Assembly: GCA_016934595.1 (NCBI GenBank)
Contig: JAFGSM010000131.1
Location: 1-35,747, forward strand
Source of the DNA: a bacterium
GTDB taxonomy: Bacteria; SZUA-182; DTGQ01; JAFGSM01
Length of the DNA: 35,747 nucleotides
Direction of reading: 5' to 3'
The notes below the pieces were generated by a model that was given only the letters and a program-made list of their open reading frames with translations, was not told where the DNA came from and did not search any database. The first letter of the stretch is position 1, and every line of letters starts with the position of its first letter. The translations under genes were made by a program, and so were the position numbers. Shown here piece by piece: positions 9,715 through 17,565 of this stretch.

Positions 9715-10409
9715 AAGTTATGAAAAGGATTATCTTCCTGGGCGCCCCTGGTGCAGGAAAAGGAACGCAGGCTGAAAGATTGAGTGAGATCTATGATATC
9801 CCTCAGATTTCTACAGGGGATATCCTGAGACAGGCCGTCAAGGATGAGACCCTGCTTGGCAAGAAGGCAAGGTCTTATATGGACAAAGGAAATCTGGTTC
9901 CGGATGAAGTAGTTATCGGAATCATTGAGGAACGTATAAACTCTGAAGATTGTGAAAATGGGTTCATTTTGGATGGCTTTCCAAGGACCGTCCCACAAGC
10001 CGAGGCGCTTGACAGTGTATTGGATGGGATGGGAATCCAAATCGATATGGTCATAGATTTCAAGGTTCCTGAAGATGACCTTATAAAGAGACTATCCGGC
10101 AGAAGGGTATGCCGTTTGTGCGGGGCAAATTATAATATCTGGTCTAATCCCCCGAAAAAAGATGGCACATGTCAAAAATGCGGCGGAGAGTTATATCAGA
10201 GAACCGACGACAGTGAAGATACAATTCGTGACAGATTGAATGTTTATCATCTCCAAACAGAACCTTTAATAAAATTTTATAGGGACAAAGGAAGGTTGTT
10301 TAGCGTCGTTGGCACAGGGCACTTTGACGTCATTTTTAGCAGATTGAGACGGGTGATCGAAGGGGGGGGAGATACGCATGGTGATACTGAAATCCCCCGA
10401 GGAAATTGA
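9711..10409 (+). CDS. adk: Adenylate kinase, zinc-lid type
   Basis: Adenylate kinase interconverts ATP plus AMP with two ADP. The P-loop GAPGAGKGTQ (about 10-19), the AMP-binding PQISTGDILR, GFILDGFPRTVPQAE, and a lid with CRLC and CQKC (about 132-155) for structural zinc are all visible. It is 232 aa, slightly longer than usual owing to a C-terminal extension. The start is GTG at 9711 (overlapping secY TGA) or ATG at 9720. Its 3' end overlaps map by 32 bases. Confidence 0.96.
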   Translation: MKVMKRIIFLGAPGAGKGTQAERLSEIYDIPQISTGDILRQAVKDETLLGKKARSYMDKGNLVPDEVVIGIIEERINSEDCENGFILDGFPRTVPQAEALDSVLDGMGIQIDMVIDFKVPEDDLIKRLSGRRVCRLCGANYNIWSNPPKKDGTCQKCGGELYQRTDDSEDTIRDRLNVYHLQTEPLIKFYRDKGRLFSVVGTGHFDVIFSRLRRVIEGGGDTHGDTEIPRGN

Positions 10410-11154
10410 AAAGATAAGAGCCAGCGGCCAGTTGATTGGGAAGGCGTTAGAGCATATAGGAAGAATGGTAGCCATAGGTGTTACGACTATGGAGTTAAGC
10501 GATGAAGCTGAAAGATTTTTGATTTCAAGCGGTGCAAAACCTGCTTTTAAGGGATACAAGAGGGCGCGTAATGAGCCGCCTTTTCCGGCGTGTTTATGCA
10601 CGTCTATTAATAACGAGGTTGTGCATGGGATACCTTCTCCAAAAAGAAGGCTCTGCAATGGGGATATAATAAGTTTGGATCTGGGCGCTGCTATTGATGG
10701 ATATTATGCCGATGCTGCTGTGACATTGCCTGTTGGAAAGATTTCACAAGGGGCGAGGAAATTGCTGGAGGTTACTCAAAAGTCTTTAGAAATGGGAATA
10801 AATATGGCGGTCCCGGGCAAACGTCTCCAGGATATTTCCTATGCAGTTCAATCCTATGTTGAGGGCTTTGGATTCTCAGTAGTAAGGGATTTCGTTGGAC
10901 ATGGAATCGGAAGGACGCCACACGAAGATCCGCAGGTGCCTAATTTTGGGAAACCTGGCAGAGGAAGAAGACTGGTATCCGGAATTGTGATAGCGATAGA
11001 GCCTATGGTTAATATGGGGACCCATGAGGTAAGTATCAAGGATGATAAGTGGACTGCTGTGACTGCCGACAACAGCCTTTCTGCACATTTTGAACATACT
11101 ATCGCTATAACCGATAATGGACCTCAGATTTTGACACAGGTCAGCAAGAATTAA
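10378..11154 (+). CDS. map: Methionine aminopeptidase type I
   Basis: Removes N-terminal methionine from nascent proteins; two-metal enzyme. It is 258 aa. It shows [13 protein letters not shown] (substrate His), [20 protein letters not shown] with two metal aspartates, [18 protein letters not shown] with the metal histidine, and IAIEPMVN plus a late HFEHTIAI that supply glutamate ligands. The ATG at 10378 has GGGGGGAG upstream; the start lies inside adk. Confidence 0.96.
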   Translation: MVILKSPEEIEKIRASGQLIGKALEHIGRMVAIGVTTMELSDEAERFLISSGAKPAFKGYKRARNEPPFPACLCTSINNEVVHGIPSPKRRLCNGDIISLDLGAAIDGYYADAAVTLPVGKISQGARKLLEVTQKSLEMGINMAVPGKRLQDISYAVQSYVEGFGFSVVRDFVGHGIGRTPHEDPQVPNFGKPGRGRRLVSGIVIAIEPMVNMGTHEVSIKDDKWTAVTADNSLSAHFEHTIAITDNGPQILTQVSKN

Positions 11155-11161
11155 AGGATGT

Positions 11162-11380
11162 ATGCCAAAAGAAGATGCTATAGAGGTAGAAGGCATAGTT
11201 GTTGAGCCCTTGCCAAACGCCATGTTCAAGGTTGAACTGGATAATGGACACAGGATTTTGGCACACATTTCCGGCAAGATGAGGAAAAATTTTATACGCA
11301 TTCTAAGAGGCGATCGCGTCCTTGTAGAACTGTCACAATATGATTTGACAAAAGGCAGGATAGTATACAGGTTTAAATAG
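11162..11380 (+). CDS. infA: Translation initiation factor IF-1
   Basis: IF-1 (72 aa, exact family length) is an OB-fold protein that occupies the 30S A-site during initiation. It reads [40 protein letters not shown] and [18 protein letters not shown], all typical. It lies between map and rpmJ, 7 bases after the map stop. Confidence 0.97.
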   Translation: MPKEDAIEVEGIVVEPLPNAMFKVELDNGHRILAHISGKMRKNFIRILRGDRVLVELSQYDLTKGRIVYRFK

Positions 11381-11402
11381 GATAACAGATGGAGACAAAT
11401 AG

Positions 11403-11516
11403 ATGAAGGTACGGGCTTCCGTAAAAAAGATATGCAAAAAATGCAAGATCATTCGCCGTCGAGGGGTTGTCAGGGTGATCTGTGAGGATCCCAGGCACAA
11501 ACAAAGGCAAGGATAG
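11403..11516 (+). CDS. rpmJ: Ribosomal protein L36, zinc type
   Basis: A 37-residue 50S protein read directly from the sequence. It starts [20 protein letters not shown] and ends in RHKQRQG, stop TAG at 11514-11516. The zinc ligands C11, C14, C27 and H32 are all present. It is in the standard place between infA and rpsM. Confidence 0.96.
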   Translation: MKVRASVKKICKKCKIIRRRGVVRVICEDPRHKQRQG

Positions 11517-11536
11517 AATTAAGAAAGGGGAATGAA

Positions 11537-11917
11537 TTGGCTCGTATTGCAGGGGTAGACATACCAAAGAATAAACGTATAGAGATTGGGCTGACATATA
11601 TATACGGCATTGGGCGTTCCTTATCCAATAGAATCCTTGAACGCGCTGGCGTAAATAAAGACACTAAGACGTCTAAGCTGACCGAAGAAGAGGTAAACAG
11701 GATCAGACAACAGATGGAAGATCTTAAGGTGGAAGGGGATCTGCGCCGCGATATTTCCACGAATATAAAGAGATTAATGGACATAGGCTCTTACCGTGGT
11801 TTCAGACATAGGCGGTCGCTTCCTGTTCATGGTCAGAGGACGCATACAAATGCCCGTACAAGAAAAGGCCCGAGGCGGGCTACCGTTGGCACGCATAAAA
11901 AGATGTCCAAGAAGTAA
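11537..11917 (+). CDS. rpsM: Ribosomal protein S13
   Basis: 30S head protein S13 contacts the 50S subunit and P-site tRNA. It is 126 aa: [28 protein letters not shown], a central [20 protein letters not shown], and the basic tail [20 protein letters not shown]. The start codon is TTG at 11537 with an AAAGGGGAA site upstream; the conserved ARIAGVDIP fixes it. Confidence 0.96.
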   Translation: MARIAGVDIPKNKRIEIGLTYIYGIGRSLSNRILERAGVNKDTKTSKLTEEEVNRIRQQMEDLKVEGDLRRDISTNIKRLMDIGSYRGFRHRRSLPVHGQRTHTNARTRKGPRRATVGTHKKMSKK

Positions 11918-11964
11918 TCTTTTTAAAAAATTATTTATACATTATAAATTATAAGGAGGTATAA

Positions 11965-12357
11965 ATGCCCAATCCACGCCGTCGAGGGGGCAAAAAAAAG
12001 GAGAAGAAAGATATACCCGTAGGGGTAGCTCACATTCAATCTACTTTCAACAATACCATAGTTACAATAAGCACTGTAGAAGGCGATGTTATATGCTGGT
12101 CTACTTCAGGAAGCCTTGGATTCAAAGGGTCCAGAAAGAGTACTCCATTTGCGGCGCAAATGGCTGCTGAAGTGGCAGGGAAAAAGGCCATGGAATCTGG
12201 AGTACGCCAGATAGAGGTAAATGTTAAAGGTCCTGGGGCAGGCCGTGAGGCTGCCATTAGGGCTTTGCAGGCCATCGGGCTTGAAATCACCGCAATAAAG
12301 GATTTAACACCTATCCCACACAATGGATGCAGGCCGCCTAAGCGCAGACGGGTCTGA
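11965..12357 (+). CDS. rpsK: Ribosomal protein S11
   Basis: 30S platform protein S11 (130 aa): [34 protein letters not shown], and the C-terminal [15 protein letters not shown] are all diagnostic. A strong AAGGAGG site precedes the ATG. The 47-base AT-rich gap after rpsM is the most promoter-like spacer in this part of the operon, but no convincing -35 box was found. Confidence 0.97.
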   Translation: MPNPRRRGGKKKEKKDIPVGVAHIQSTFNNTIVTISTVEGDVICWSTSGSLGFKGSRKSTPFAAQMAAEVAGKKAMESGVRQIEVNVKGPGAGREAAIRALQAIGLEITAIKDLTPIPHNGCRPPKRRRV

Positions 12358-12378
12358 TGGAAAAAGGAGAAGAAAGAA

Positions 12379-13005
12379 TTGGCAAGATATAAAGGACCAT
12401 TATGTCGTCTTTGCAGAAGGGAAGGCGAAAAGCTTTTTTTAAAGGGAGACCGGTGTTTTAAGGATAAATGTTCGCTTGAGAAGAAAGGTTATCCCCCAGG
12501 AGAACATGGACAGAGAAGGCAAAAGGTCTCTGACTATGGTATGCAATTAAGGGAAAAGCAGAAGGTAAAAAGGATGTACGGAATACTTGAAAAACAATTC
12601 CGTGGCTATTTCATGAAGCTGGAACGTCAGAAGGGTATTACCGGTGAGAATCTCCTCATAAGAATCGAGAGCCGGCTGGATAACATGGTTTACCGATTCG
12701 GATTTGCCATTTCAAGGAATCAGGCCAGGGTTCTTGTCAGTCAGGGCCATTTTTTGGTAAACGGCAAAAGGGTGAACATACCTTCATATATCTTAAAACC
12801 TTCGAATGTGGTTGAGGTAAGAGAAAAAAGCAGGAAAATCAGCGTTATCAAGGAATCAATGGAATCTGCTGCGCAGCGTGGAATACCTGCCTGGTTGGAG
12901 CTTGATGTGGAAAATTTTCGGGGCACAGTAAAGGCATTGCCAACCAGAGAAGAAATTACCCACCCCATTCATGAACAGATGATTGTGGAATTATATTCTA
13001 AATAA
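12379..13005 (+). CDS. rpsD: Ribosomal protein S4, zinc type
   Basis: 30S assembly initiator S4; represses the alpha operon in E. coli. It is 208 aa. It has [16 protein letters not shown] with cysteines 9, 12, 26 and 31 forming the zinc site of zinc-type S4 proteins, and the S4 RNA-binding domain [30 protein letters not shown]. The start is TTG at 12379 with AAAGGAG upstream. Confidence 0.96.
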   Translation: MARYKGPLCRLCRREGEKLFLKGDRCFKDKCSLEKKGYPPGEHGQRRQKVSDYGMQLREKQKVKRMYGILEKQFRGYFMKLERQKGITGENLLIRIESRLDNMVYRFGFAISRNQARVLVSQGHFLVNGKRVNIPSYILKPSNVVEVREKSRKISVIKESMESAAQRGIPAWLELDVENFRGTVKALPTREEITHPIHEQMIVELYSK

Positions 13006-13041
13006 AGACCTATTTTTGTTGCCTATGGAGGGCCTTTTTTA

Positions 13042-14100
13042 ATGTCTTATACAGGTCTTCAGAAACCGAAGAAGATTGAAGCAGATCCAAACACCTTAAC
13101 TAAAACCTTTGGTGAATTTGTTATAGAGCCATTCGAGAGAGGCTTTGCGGTCACCATTGGCAATTCGTTAAGAAGAATCCTTCTTTCAGGATTGGAAGGA
13201 GCAGCAGTAACATCAGTTAAAATTGAAGGGGCTTTGCATGAGTTTACTACAATTCCTGGAGTTGTGGAGGATGTCACAGAAATTATACTAAATGTCAAAA
13301 GGCTTCTTTTGGCTATGGATGGCGATGTGCCCCGCATAATAAGGATAGAAAAAGAAGGTCCTTGTGAAGTCAAGGCATCCGATATCATTTGTGAATCACA
13401 CGTTAGGGTGCTAAATCCGGAGCATCATATAGCCGATCTCGACAAGGATGGCAAACTGAGGATGGAGATGGAGGTCAAAAAGGGTATCGGTTATGTGTCT
13501 TCAGAGTCGAATAAAAGCGAGGATAAGGAAATTGGAGTGATACCCATAGATTCTATTTTTTCTCCAGTTATAAAGGCGAACTTCAGGGTTGAACATACAA
13601 GGCTCGGCCAGGCTACGGATTACGAAAAACTCATCCTCCAGGTTTGGACGGACGGGAGCATTGAGCCTGCTGATGCCATTAGCCGTTCAGCATTGATTTT
13701 GCGAGAGTATTGCTCCATTTTTGTCAATAAAGATGAAGACGGGCATATAGAACAGGAGGAGGAAGTATCAGAATCGGCAGAGGAAACTATCCCTTTTAAC
13801 GAGAATCTGAAAAAAAGCATAGAAGAGCTTGATCTGCCCCTTAGAGCCACCAACTGTCTAAAAAACGCCGATATTCGAACGCTGGCGGAGCTTGTGCAAA
13901 GGAACGACGATGAGATAATGCAGATCAAAAATTTTGGCCGGAAGTCTCTCAATTCTCTTAAGGGGATACTAATGGATATGGGACTCCAACTGGATATGGA
14001 TCTGAAGAAATTATCTCCTGAGGCGCAAAAGGTAATCGAAGAAAGGAACCGGGCGATAAGAGATGAAGATTATCCTGATTCCGGCGTAGAGAAAGAATGA
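13042..14100 (+). CDS. rpoA: RNA polymerase alpha subunit
   Basis: Alpha subunit of RNA polymerase. The N-terminal domain (about 20-240) drives dimerisation and holds PFERGFAVTIGNSLRRILLS. The C-terminal domain (about 275-335) binds UP elements and activators, with LDLPLRATNCLKNADIRTLA and KNFGRKSLNSLKGILMDMGL. It is 352 aa, a little longer than usual through an acidic linker (EQEEEVSESAEE) and a charged tail. GGAGGG precedes the ATG. Confidence 0.97.
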   Translation: MSYTGLQKPKKIEADPNTLTKTFGEFVIEPFERGFAVTIGNSLRRILLSGLEGAAVTSVKIEGALHEFTTIPGVVEDVTEIILNVKRLLLAMDGDVPRIIRIEKEGPCEVKASDIICESHVRVLNPEHHIADLDKDGKLRMEMEVKKGIGYVSSESNKSEDKEIGVIPIDSIFSPVIKANFRVEHTRLGQATDYEKLILQVWTDGSIEPADAISRSALILREYCSIFVNKDEDGHIEQEEEVSESAEETIPFNENLKKSIEELDLPLRATNCLKNADIRTLAELVQRNDDEIMQIKNFGRKSLNSLKGILMDMGLQLDMDLKKLSPEAQKVIEERNRAIRDEDYPDSGVEKE

Positions 14101-14191
14101 GAAAACTCAGGATAGATAAATAGGCATACATCTAACAGAGGTTGGCGTGCAAATTTAGTTTGTAATCAGTCACTTCAAGGAATCTATTAAA

Positions 14192-14878
14192 ATGCGACAT
14201 AAAGTGGATGGAAGGAAATTCGATAGGAATACTGCGGCCAGGAACGCCTTGTTTCGCAATCTTGTCACACAGCTTTTTAAACATGACAGGATTGTGACCA
14301 CTGAAGCAAAGGCAAAGGAGGTCAGAAGGCTGGCTGAGAAAATGATCACTCATGCAAAAAAAGAAAGCCTTCATGCAAGACGTCAGGTGCTGAGGGTTTT
14401 GACAGAGAAGGCTGCATTTAACAGGCTTTTTGATGTAATCCTTGCAAAGTTATCCGGATGCAATTCAGGAGGCTATACCCGGATTATTAAGATTGGAAAC
14501 AGAAAAGGCGATGATGCGCCTATGGTTTTATTGGAGATAATTGAGCCTGGTGCGGGCAAACGAAAATCAGGCAGGGTAATTAAGAAGAGGTCTTCTACAG
14601 GCAAGGAAAAAGGCAAAGGTAAGAAAGAAAAGAAGGAAGAAGGTGCTTCTTTTGATGAAAAGAGGGCCTTAATTTCAGAAGAAAAAAAGGATACAGAAGG
14701 TATTGAGCCGTCTTCAATAAAACAAGATCTACAAGTCAACGACGCGTCTCCAGAAAGTGATTCCATTGAACCTTTAAATGATGCGCCAGCGGAAAAATCC
14801 GAAAAAGGTGAACAAAAACAAGCCCCATCTGCCGGCGAAGGGGATGGTGCAATTAATCAAGAAAAGGCCGATAAATAA
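14192..14878 (+). CDS. rplQ: Ribosomal protein L17 with long charged C-terminal extension
   Basis: 50S protein L17. Residues 1 to about 115 are a standard L17: MRHKVDGRKFDRNTAARNAL, HDRIVTTEAKAKEVRRLAEK, GGYTRIIKIGNRKGDDAPM, VLLEIIE. From about residue 117 to 228 it continues as a low-complexity tail, first lysine-rich (GKEKGKGKKEKKEEG) and then rich in Glu, Ser and Asp, likely disordered. Typical L17 is about 120 to 130 aa, so the tail nearly doubles it. No frameshift is evident; the frame is open to TAA at 14878. It is the last gene of the operon. Confidence 0.95.
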   Translation: MRHKVDGRKFDRNTAARNALFRNLVTQLFKHDRIVTTEAKAKEVRRLAEKMITHAKKESLHARRQVLRVLTEKAAFNRLFDVILAKLSGCNSGGYTRIIKIGNRKGDDAPMVLLEIIEPGAGKRKSGRVIKKRSSTGKEKGKGKKEKKEEGASFDEKRALISEEKKDTEGIEPSSIKQDLQVNDASPESDSIEPLNDAPAEKSEKGEQKQAPSAGEGDGAINQEKADK

Positions 14879-14886
14879 AACGGGCA

Positions 14887-14911
14887 GGGGATCATAAGAT
14901 ATATAATCCCC
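14887..14911 (+). terminator. Weak hairpin after rplQ
   Basis: GGGGAT (14887-14892) pairs with ATCCCC (14906-14911), with extra A/T pairs inside the loop. It lies 8 bases after the rplQ stop, the expected place for the end of the ribosomal operon. The following sequence is AT-rich but has no clean T run, so it may be a weak terminator or only an RNA end-protecting stem. Confidence 0.35.
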
Positions 14912-14966
14912 CGTATTATTTGGACCTTTATATTTACCTACCTTTATATGCCCATCATTTTAGATC

Positions 14967-15815
14967 ATGCCTGACGAAATTCTGTGTATAGAAGGGCTTG
15001 GCCTTGATTATGAGACAAAAACAGGGAAACAGGTCGTTCTGGAACAGATTGATCTTGTCCAAAAAAGGGGTGAATGGCTGGCATTGATTGGCCCAAATGG
15101 GGCTGGCAAGACAAGCCTGGGCCTGATCATCAAAGGCATCCTGAAACCTACCAGAGGGAAAATATCCATGTCTTCCAAAACTTGGAAGGGCGATTTGACG
15201 GAGAGGAAACGCCGTATAGGATTCCTATTTTCCAATCCAAGGGAACAGATATGCGCCCTGACCGTGAAAGACGATATAGCCTTTGGGCTCATTCATCAAG
15301 GCATGGGCAAAAAAGAGGTCTGGCGCAGGGTGAATGAAGCCATGGATGCTATGGGGATAGGCCATTTGGCCCATCATCCTGCACATAGCATCTCAGGGGG
15401 AGAACAACAGAGAATGGCCATGGCAGGTGTGATAGCAATGATGCCTGAATATTTGATTCTGGACGAACCCGCATCTTTTCTCAGCTTCAAAGAAAGGGAT
15501 GAATTGCTGCAACTGGTCAAGGGATTTCATAAAACAGGCGTGAGCATCCTATATATATCCGCTTCATGGGAGGAGGTTGTAAAAGCAGACAGGGTGGCGG
15601 TATTAAATCAAGGAAGGATCTCCTGTATGTCGCAGCCTGACGACCTCCTTCTTGGCGGAGACATACTTGAAGGTGCGGGGATATGTCTTCCTGAAATATA
15701 TTTTTTGTCAAAAAGATTAAGGGATTATGGCCTGATGTTTCCTGAGATGATTCAGGACGTAGACCGTATGGCATGTGCCATTGCGGACAAATTCAAAGGG
15801 AAGCATGATCAATAA
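14967..15815 (+). CDS. EcfA-like ABC transporter ATPase (first of pair)
   Basis: ABC ATPase of the energy-coupling-factor (EcfA/CbiO) type, expected to power vitamin or metal uptake at the inner membrane. It is 282 aa. Walker A is GPNGAGKTS (42-50), the Q-loop region FSNPREQICALTVKDDIAFG is the EcfA hallmark, the signature is SISGGEQQR, and Walker B is YLILDEP. Two motifs are odd: the D-loop reads SFLS rather than AGLD, and the switch histidine is replaced (ISASWEEV where the family has ITHDMEEV). It follows rplQ, a place where Firmicutes carry ecfA1-ecfA2-ecfT, but no ecfT is found. An ABC ATPase of another type is less likely given the Q-loop. Confidence 0.85.
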   Translation: MPDEILCIEGLGLDYETKTGKQVVLEQIDLVQKRGEWLALIGPNGAGKTSLGLIIKGILKPTRGKISMSSKTWKGDLTERKRRIGFLFSNPREQICALTVKDDIAFGLIHQGMGKKEVWRRVNEAMDAMGIGHLAHHPAHSISGGEQQRMAMAGVIAMMPEYLILDEPASFLSFKERDELLQLVKGFHKTGVSILYISASWEEVVKADRVAVLNQGRISCMSQPDDLLLGGDILEGAGICLPEIYFLSKRLRDYGLMFPEMIQDVDRMACAIADKFKGKHDQ

Positions 15816-15864
15816 TATCTGTCTTGAAAATAGAATCATATTTTCATCCTTCATGGCGGGCTAA
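15805..15864 (+). other. Possible degenerate copy of the second ATPase start
   Basis: An ATG overlapping the stop of the first ATPase opens a 19-codon frame reading MINNICLENRIIFSSFMAG. It shares TGTCTTGAAAAT (15820-15831) with the start of the next gene (15880-15891), exactly 60 bases apart and in the same frame, and ends in TAA at 15862-15864. It may be a small partial duplication of the gene start, or a former start now cut off by a stop. Confidence 0.4.
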
Positions 15865-15870
15865 AAGGCC

Positions 15871-16740
15871 ATGAGGGTTTGTCTTGAAAATGTGTCATTG
15901 GCCTTCACTGGAGACGGCGTGGAGAAATCCGGATTTCTTAGAGACATCTCTTTGAATGTCAATGCCGGAGAAATATTTGGGATTTTCGGCCCAAGCGCCT
16001 CAGGCAAAACCAGCCTTATCTATTCGATATGCGGTTTGTTAAAAATCGATCGGGGCAGGTTGCTGGTAAATGGCGAAGATCCATCCCGACAAAAGGATGG
16101 ATGGAAAAGATTCAGGAAAAGACTGGCAGTGGCGTTTCAGTTCCCGGAGGATATGTTTTTTAAGGGGTCGATAGCCGATGAGTTTTGGGATGTATTAAAG
16201 GAAAAAGGCCTCAGCAGAGAGGATGCAGAGGGGCTGGCACATAAGGCAATGGAGATTGCGGGGTTGGATGCCACATTTTTTTGGCATGTTCACCCATTGC
16301 GTCTCAGCCAGGGCCAATTAAAGATGTTAAGCATAGCTTTGGTTCATGCGCAGGACAGGGATTGCATGATACTTGATGAACCGACAGCAGGGCTTGGGTG
16401 CTTGCCGAAGAAGCGAATAATAACGAATATCTCAGAGCTATGCAGGAGTAAGGATAAAATTTGTATCATAGCGAGTCATGACACATCAACACTCCTTCCA
16501 GTGATCGATCATGGAATTATACTCCTGGATGGAAGGGTTGTCATCAGTGGCTCCAGAGATGATATCCTGTGCAATCCTGATTGTATTATCTCTTCAGGGC
16601 TATCTTTGCCTCCTTTATCTGACCTGGCAATCAGGCTTAAAAAGGCCGGATTGCCAATCTGCAGAATTTGGACGGATACAGATCAGGCTGCAGAAGACAT
16701 TGCAGAGATCATAAAGGGAAGACCTAATTATTCAAGCTAA
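15871..16740 (+). CDS. EcfA-like ABC transporter ATPase (second of pair)
   Basis: Second EcfA-type ATPase, 289 aa. Walker A is GPSASGKTS (40-48), the Q-loop region is FQFPEDMFFKGSIADEF (typical FQFPEDQLF), and Walker B with D-loop is MILDEPTAGLG. The switch histidine is intact (IIASHDTS). The signature is LSQGQ instead of LSGGQ. The C-terminal part, about residues 230-289, is poorly conserved. With its neighbour it probably forms a heterodimer. No EcfT or S component is adjacent. The 3' end overlaps the convergent sigma factor gene by 17 bases. Confidence 0.85.
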   Translation: MRVCLENVSLAFTGDGVEKSGFLRDISLNVNAGEIFGIFGPSASGKTSLIYSICGLLKIDRGRLLVNGEDPSRQKDGWKRFRKRLAVAFQFPEDMFFKGSIADEFWDVLKEKGLSREDAEGLAHKAMEIAGLDATFFWHVHPLRLSQGQLKMLSIALVHAQDRDCMILDEPTAGLGCLPKKRIITNISELCRSKDKICIIASHDTSTLLPVIDHGIILLDGRVVISGSRDDILCNPDCIISSGLSLPPLSDLAIRLKKAGLPICRIWTDTDQAAEDIAEIIKGRPNYSS

Positions 16741-17482
16741 ACATTATGGTAGCCTGTCTATTCTTGAGCGCCCTTTTTAGCTTTATCAATGCCTCATTGT
16801 GGTGAGTGGAAACCGTTGATTCTGCAAGGCCGAGCATATGGCCTACTTCTTTCATCGTATAGTCGTCCCAGTAATAAAGCATTAGCACCTGTCTTTGTTT
16901 TTCAGGCAAATCATACATGGCCTCCAGGATGATCTCGCTCATTTCATGGATGGTTATATCATCCAGTATCCGTTTGTCTGAATCATCGGAAAGGAGATCT
17001 ATAAAACTGTAGCCGTCATCCGAGTTTCCCATCATTTCATCGATATCTTCAATATGCACCAGGGTGGCTGTATGCATCTGTTTCCTGATTTTATAGAATT
17101 GCTCCATGTTCATGCCCAGCTCCGAGGCTACCTCATCGTCCATCACTGCTCTCCCCAGCCTTTGCTCCAGACACAATATCGTGTTTTCCACCATCTTTGC
17201 CTTGCTTCTAACCGACCTTGAAACAAAATCCATACCTCTCAGCTCGTCCATTATGGCCCCCCTGATCCGGAATTTGGCGTAATTGCTGAATTTGCTCTGC
17301 TTGGAAGGGTCGTACTTTTGCGCCGCGTCTATGAGGCCTATGATACCCGCTTCAATCAGGTCGTTCATGTCTATTGAAGACGGGAGGTAATCAAGCACAT
17401 TCGCTGCGATGTTTTTGACCAAAAAGATGTGATTGAGTATTAGATCTTTCTGTTCTTTCGTTCGTATTTCCTGCATTTTCAT
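16724..17482 (-). CDS. FliA/WhiG-family (sigma-28 type) RNA polymerase sigma factor
   Basis: Alternative sigma factor of 252 aa. Region 2 is clear: DLIEAGIIGLIDAAQKYDPS, KFSNYAKFRIRGAIMDELRG, then MDFVSRSVRSKAKMVEN, which match FliA/WhiG. Region 4 has YDLPEKQRQVLMLYYWDDYT and an HTH ending AESTVSTHHNEALIKLKRAL. The usual SESRVSQ recognition helix is changed to AESTVSTHHN, so promoter choice may differ. No flagellar gene is in the window. AAGGAGAG precedes the ATG. It is the last gene of the run starting at the sigma-54 promoter near 20576; an 83-base gap with a CCCCAAAGGGG stem precedes it, so some independent control is possible. Confidence 0.9.
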   Translation of the reverse strand: MKMQEIRTKEQKDLILNHIFLVKNIAANVLDYLPSSIDMNDLIEAGIIGLIDAAQKYDPSKQSKFSNYAKFRIRGAIMDELRGMDFVSRSVRSKAKMVENTILCLEQRLGRAVMDDEVASELGMNMEQFYKIRKQMHTATLVHIEDIDEMMGNSDDGYSFIDLLSDDSDKRILDDITIHEMSEIILEAMYDLPEKQRQVLMLYYWDDYTMKEVGHMLGLAESTVSTHHNEALIKLKRALKNRQATIMFSLNN

Positions 17483-17565
17483 TTGGGTTCTCTCCTTTTT
17501 TATCCCCTTTGGGGCAATGTTGGTTCACATTTAAAAGAAACCTGATTCTAAACGGATATCCATGT

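Noticed and set aside
11918-11964. Internal promoter before rpsK
   Set aside because: The gap is AT-rich with TATAAA-like words, but no acceptable -35 box at the right distance; probably only a spacer with a strong ribosome binding site.
16724-17482. Flagellar operon membership of the sigma factor
   Set aside because: No flagellar or chemotaxis structural gene is in the window; the lone receiver is too generic to count as cheY of a motility operon.
17483-17565. Terminator between the receiver-kinase and the sigma factor gene
   Set aside because: CCCC-AAA-GGGG is only a 4-base stem and is followed by A-rich, not T-rich, sequence on the coding strand.
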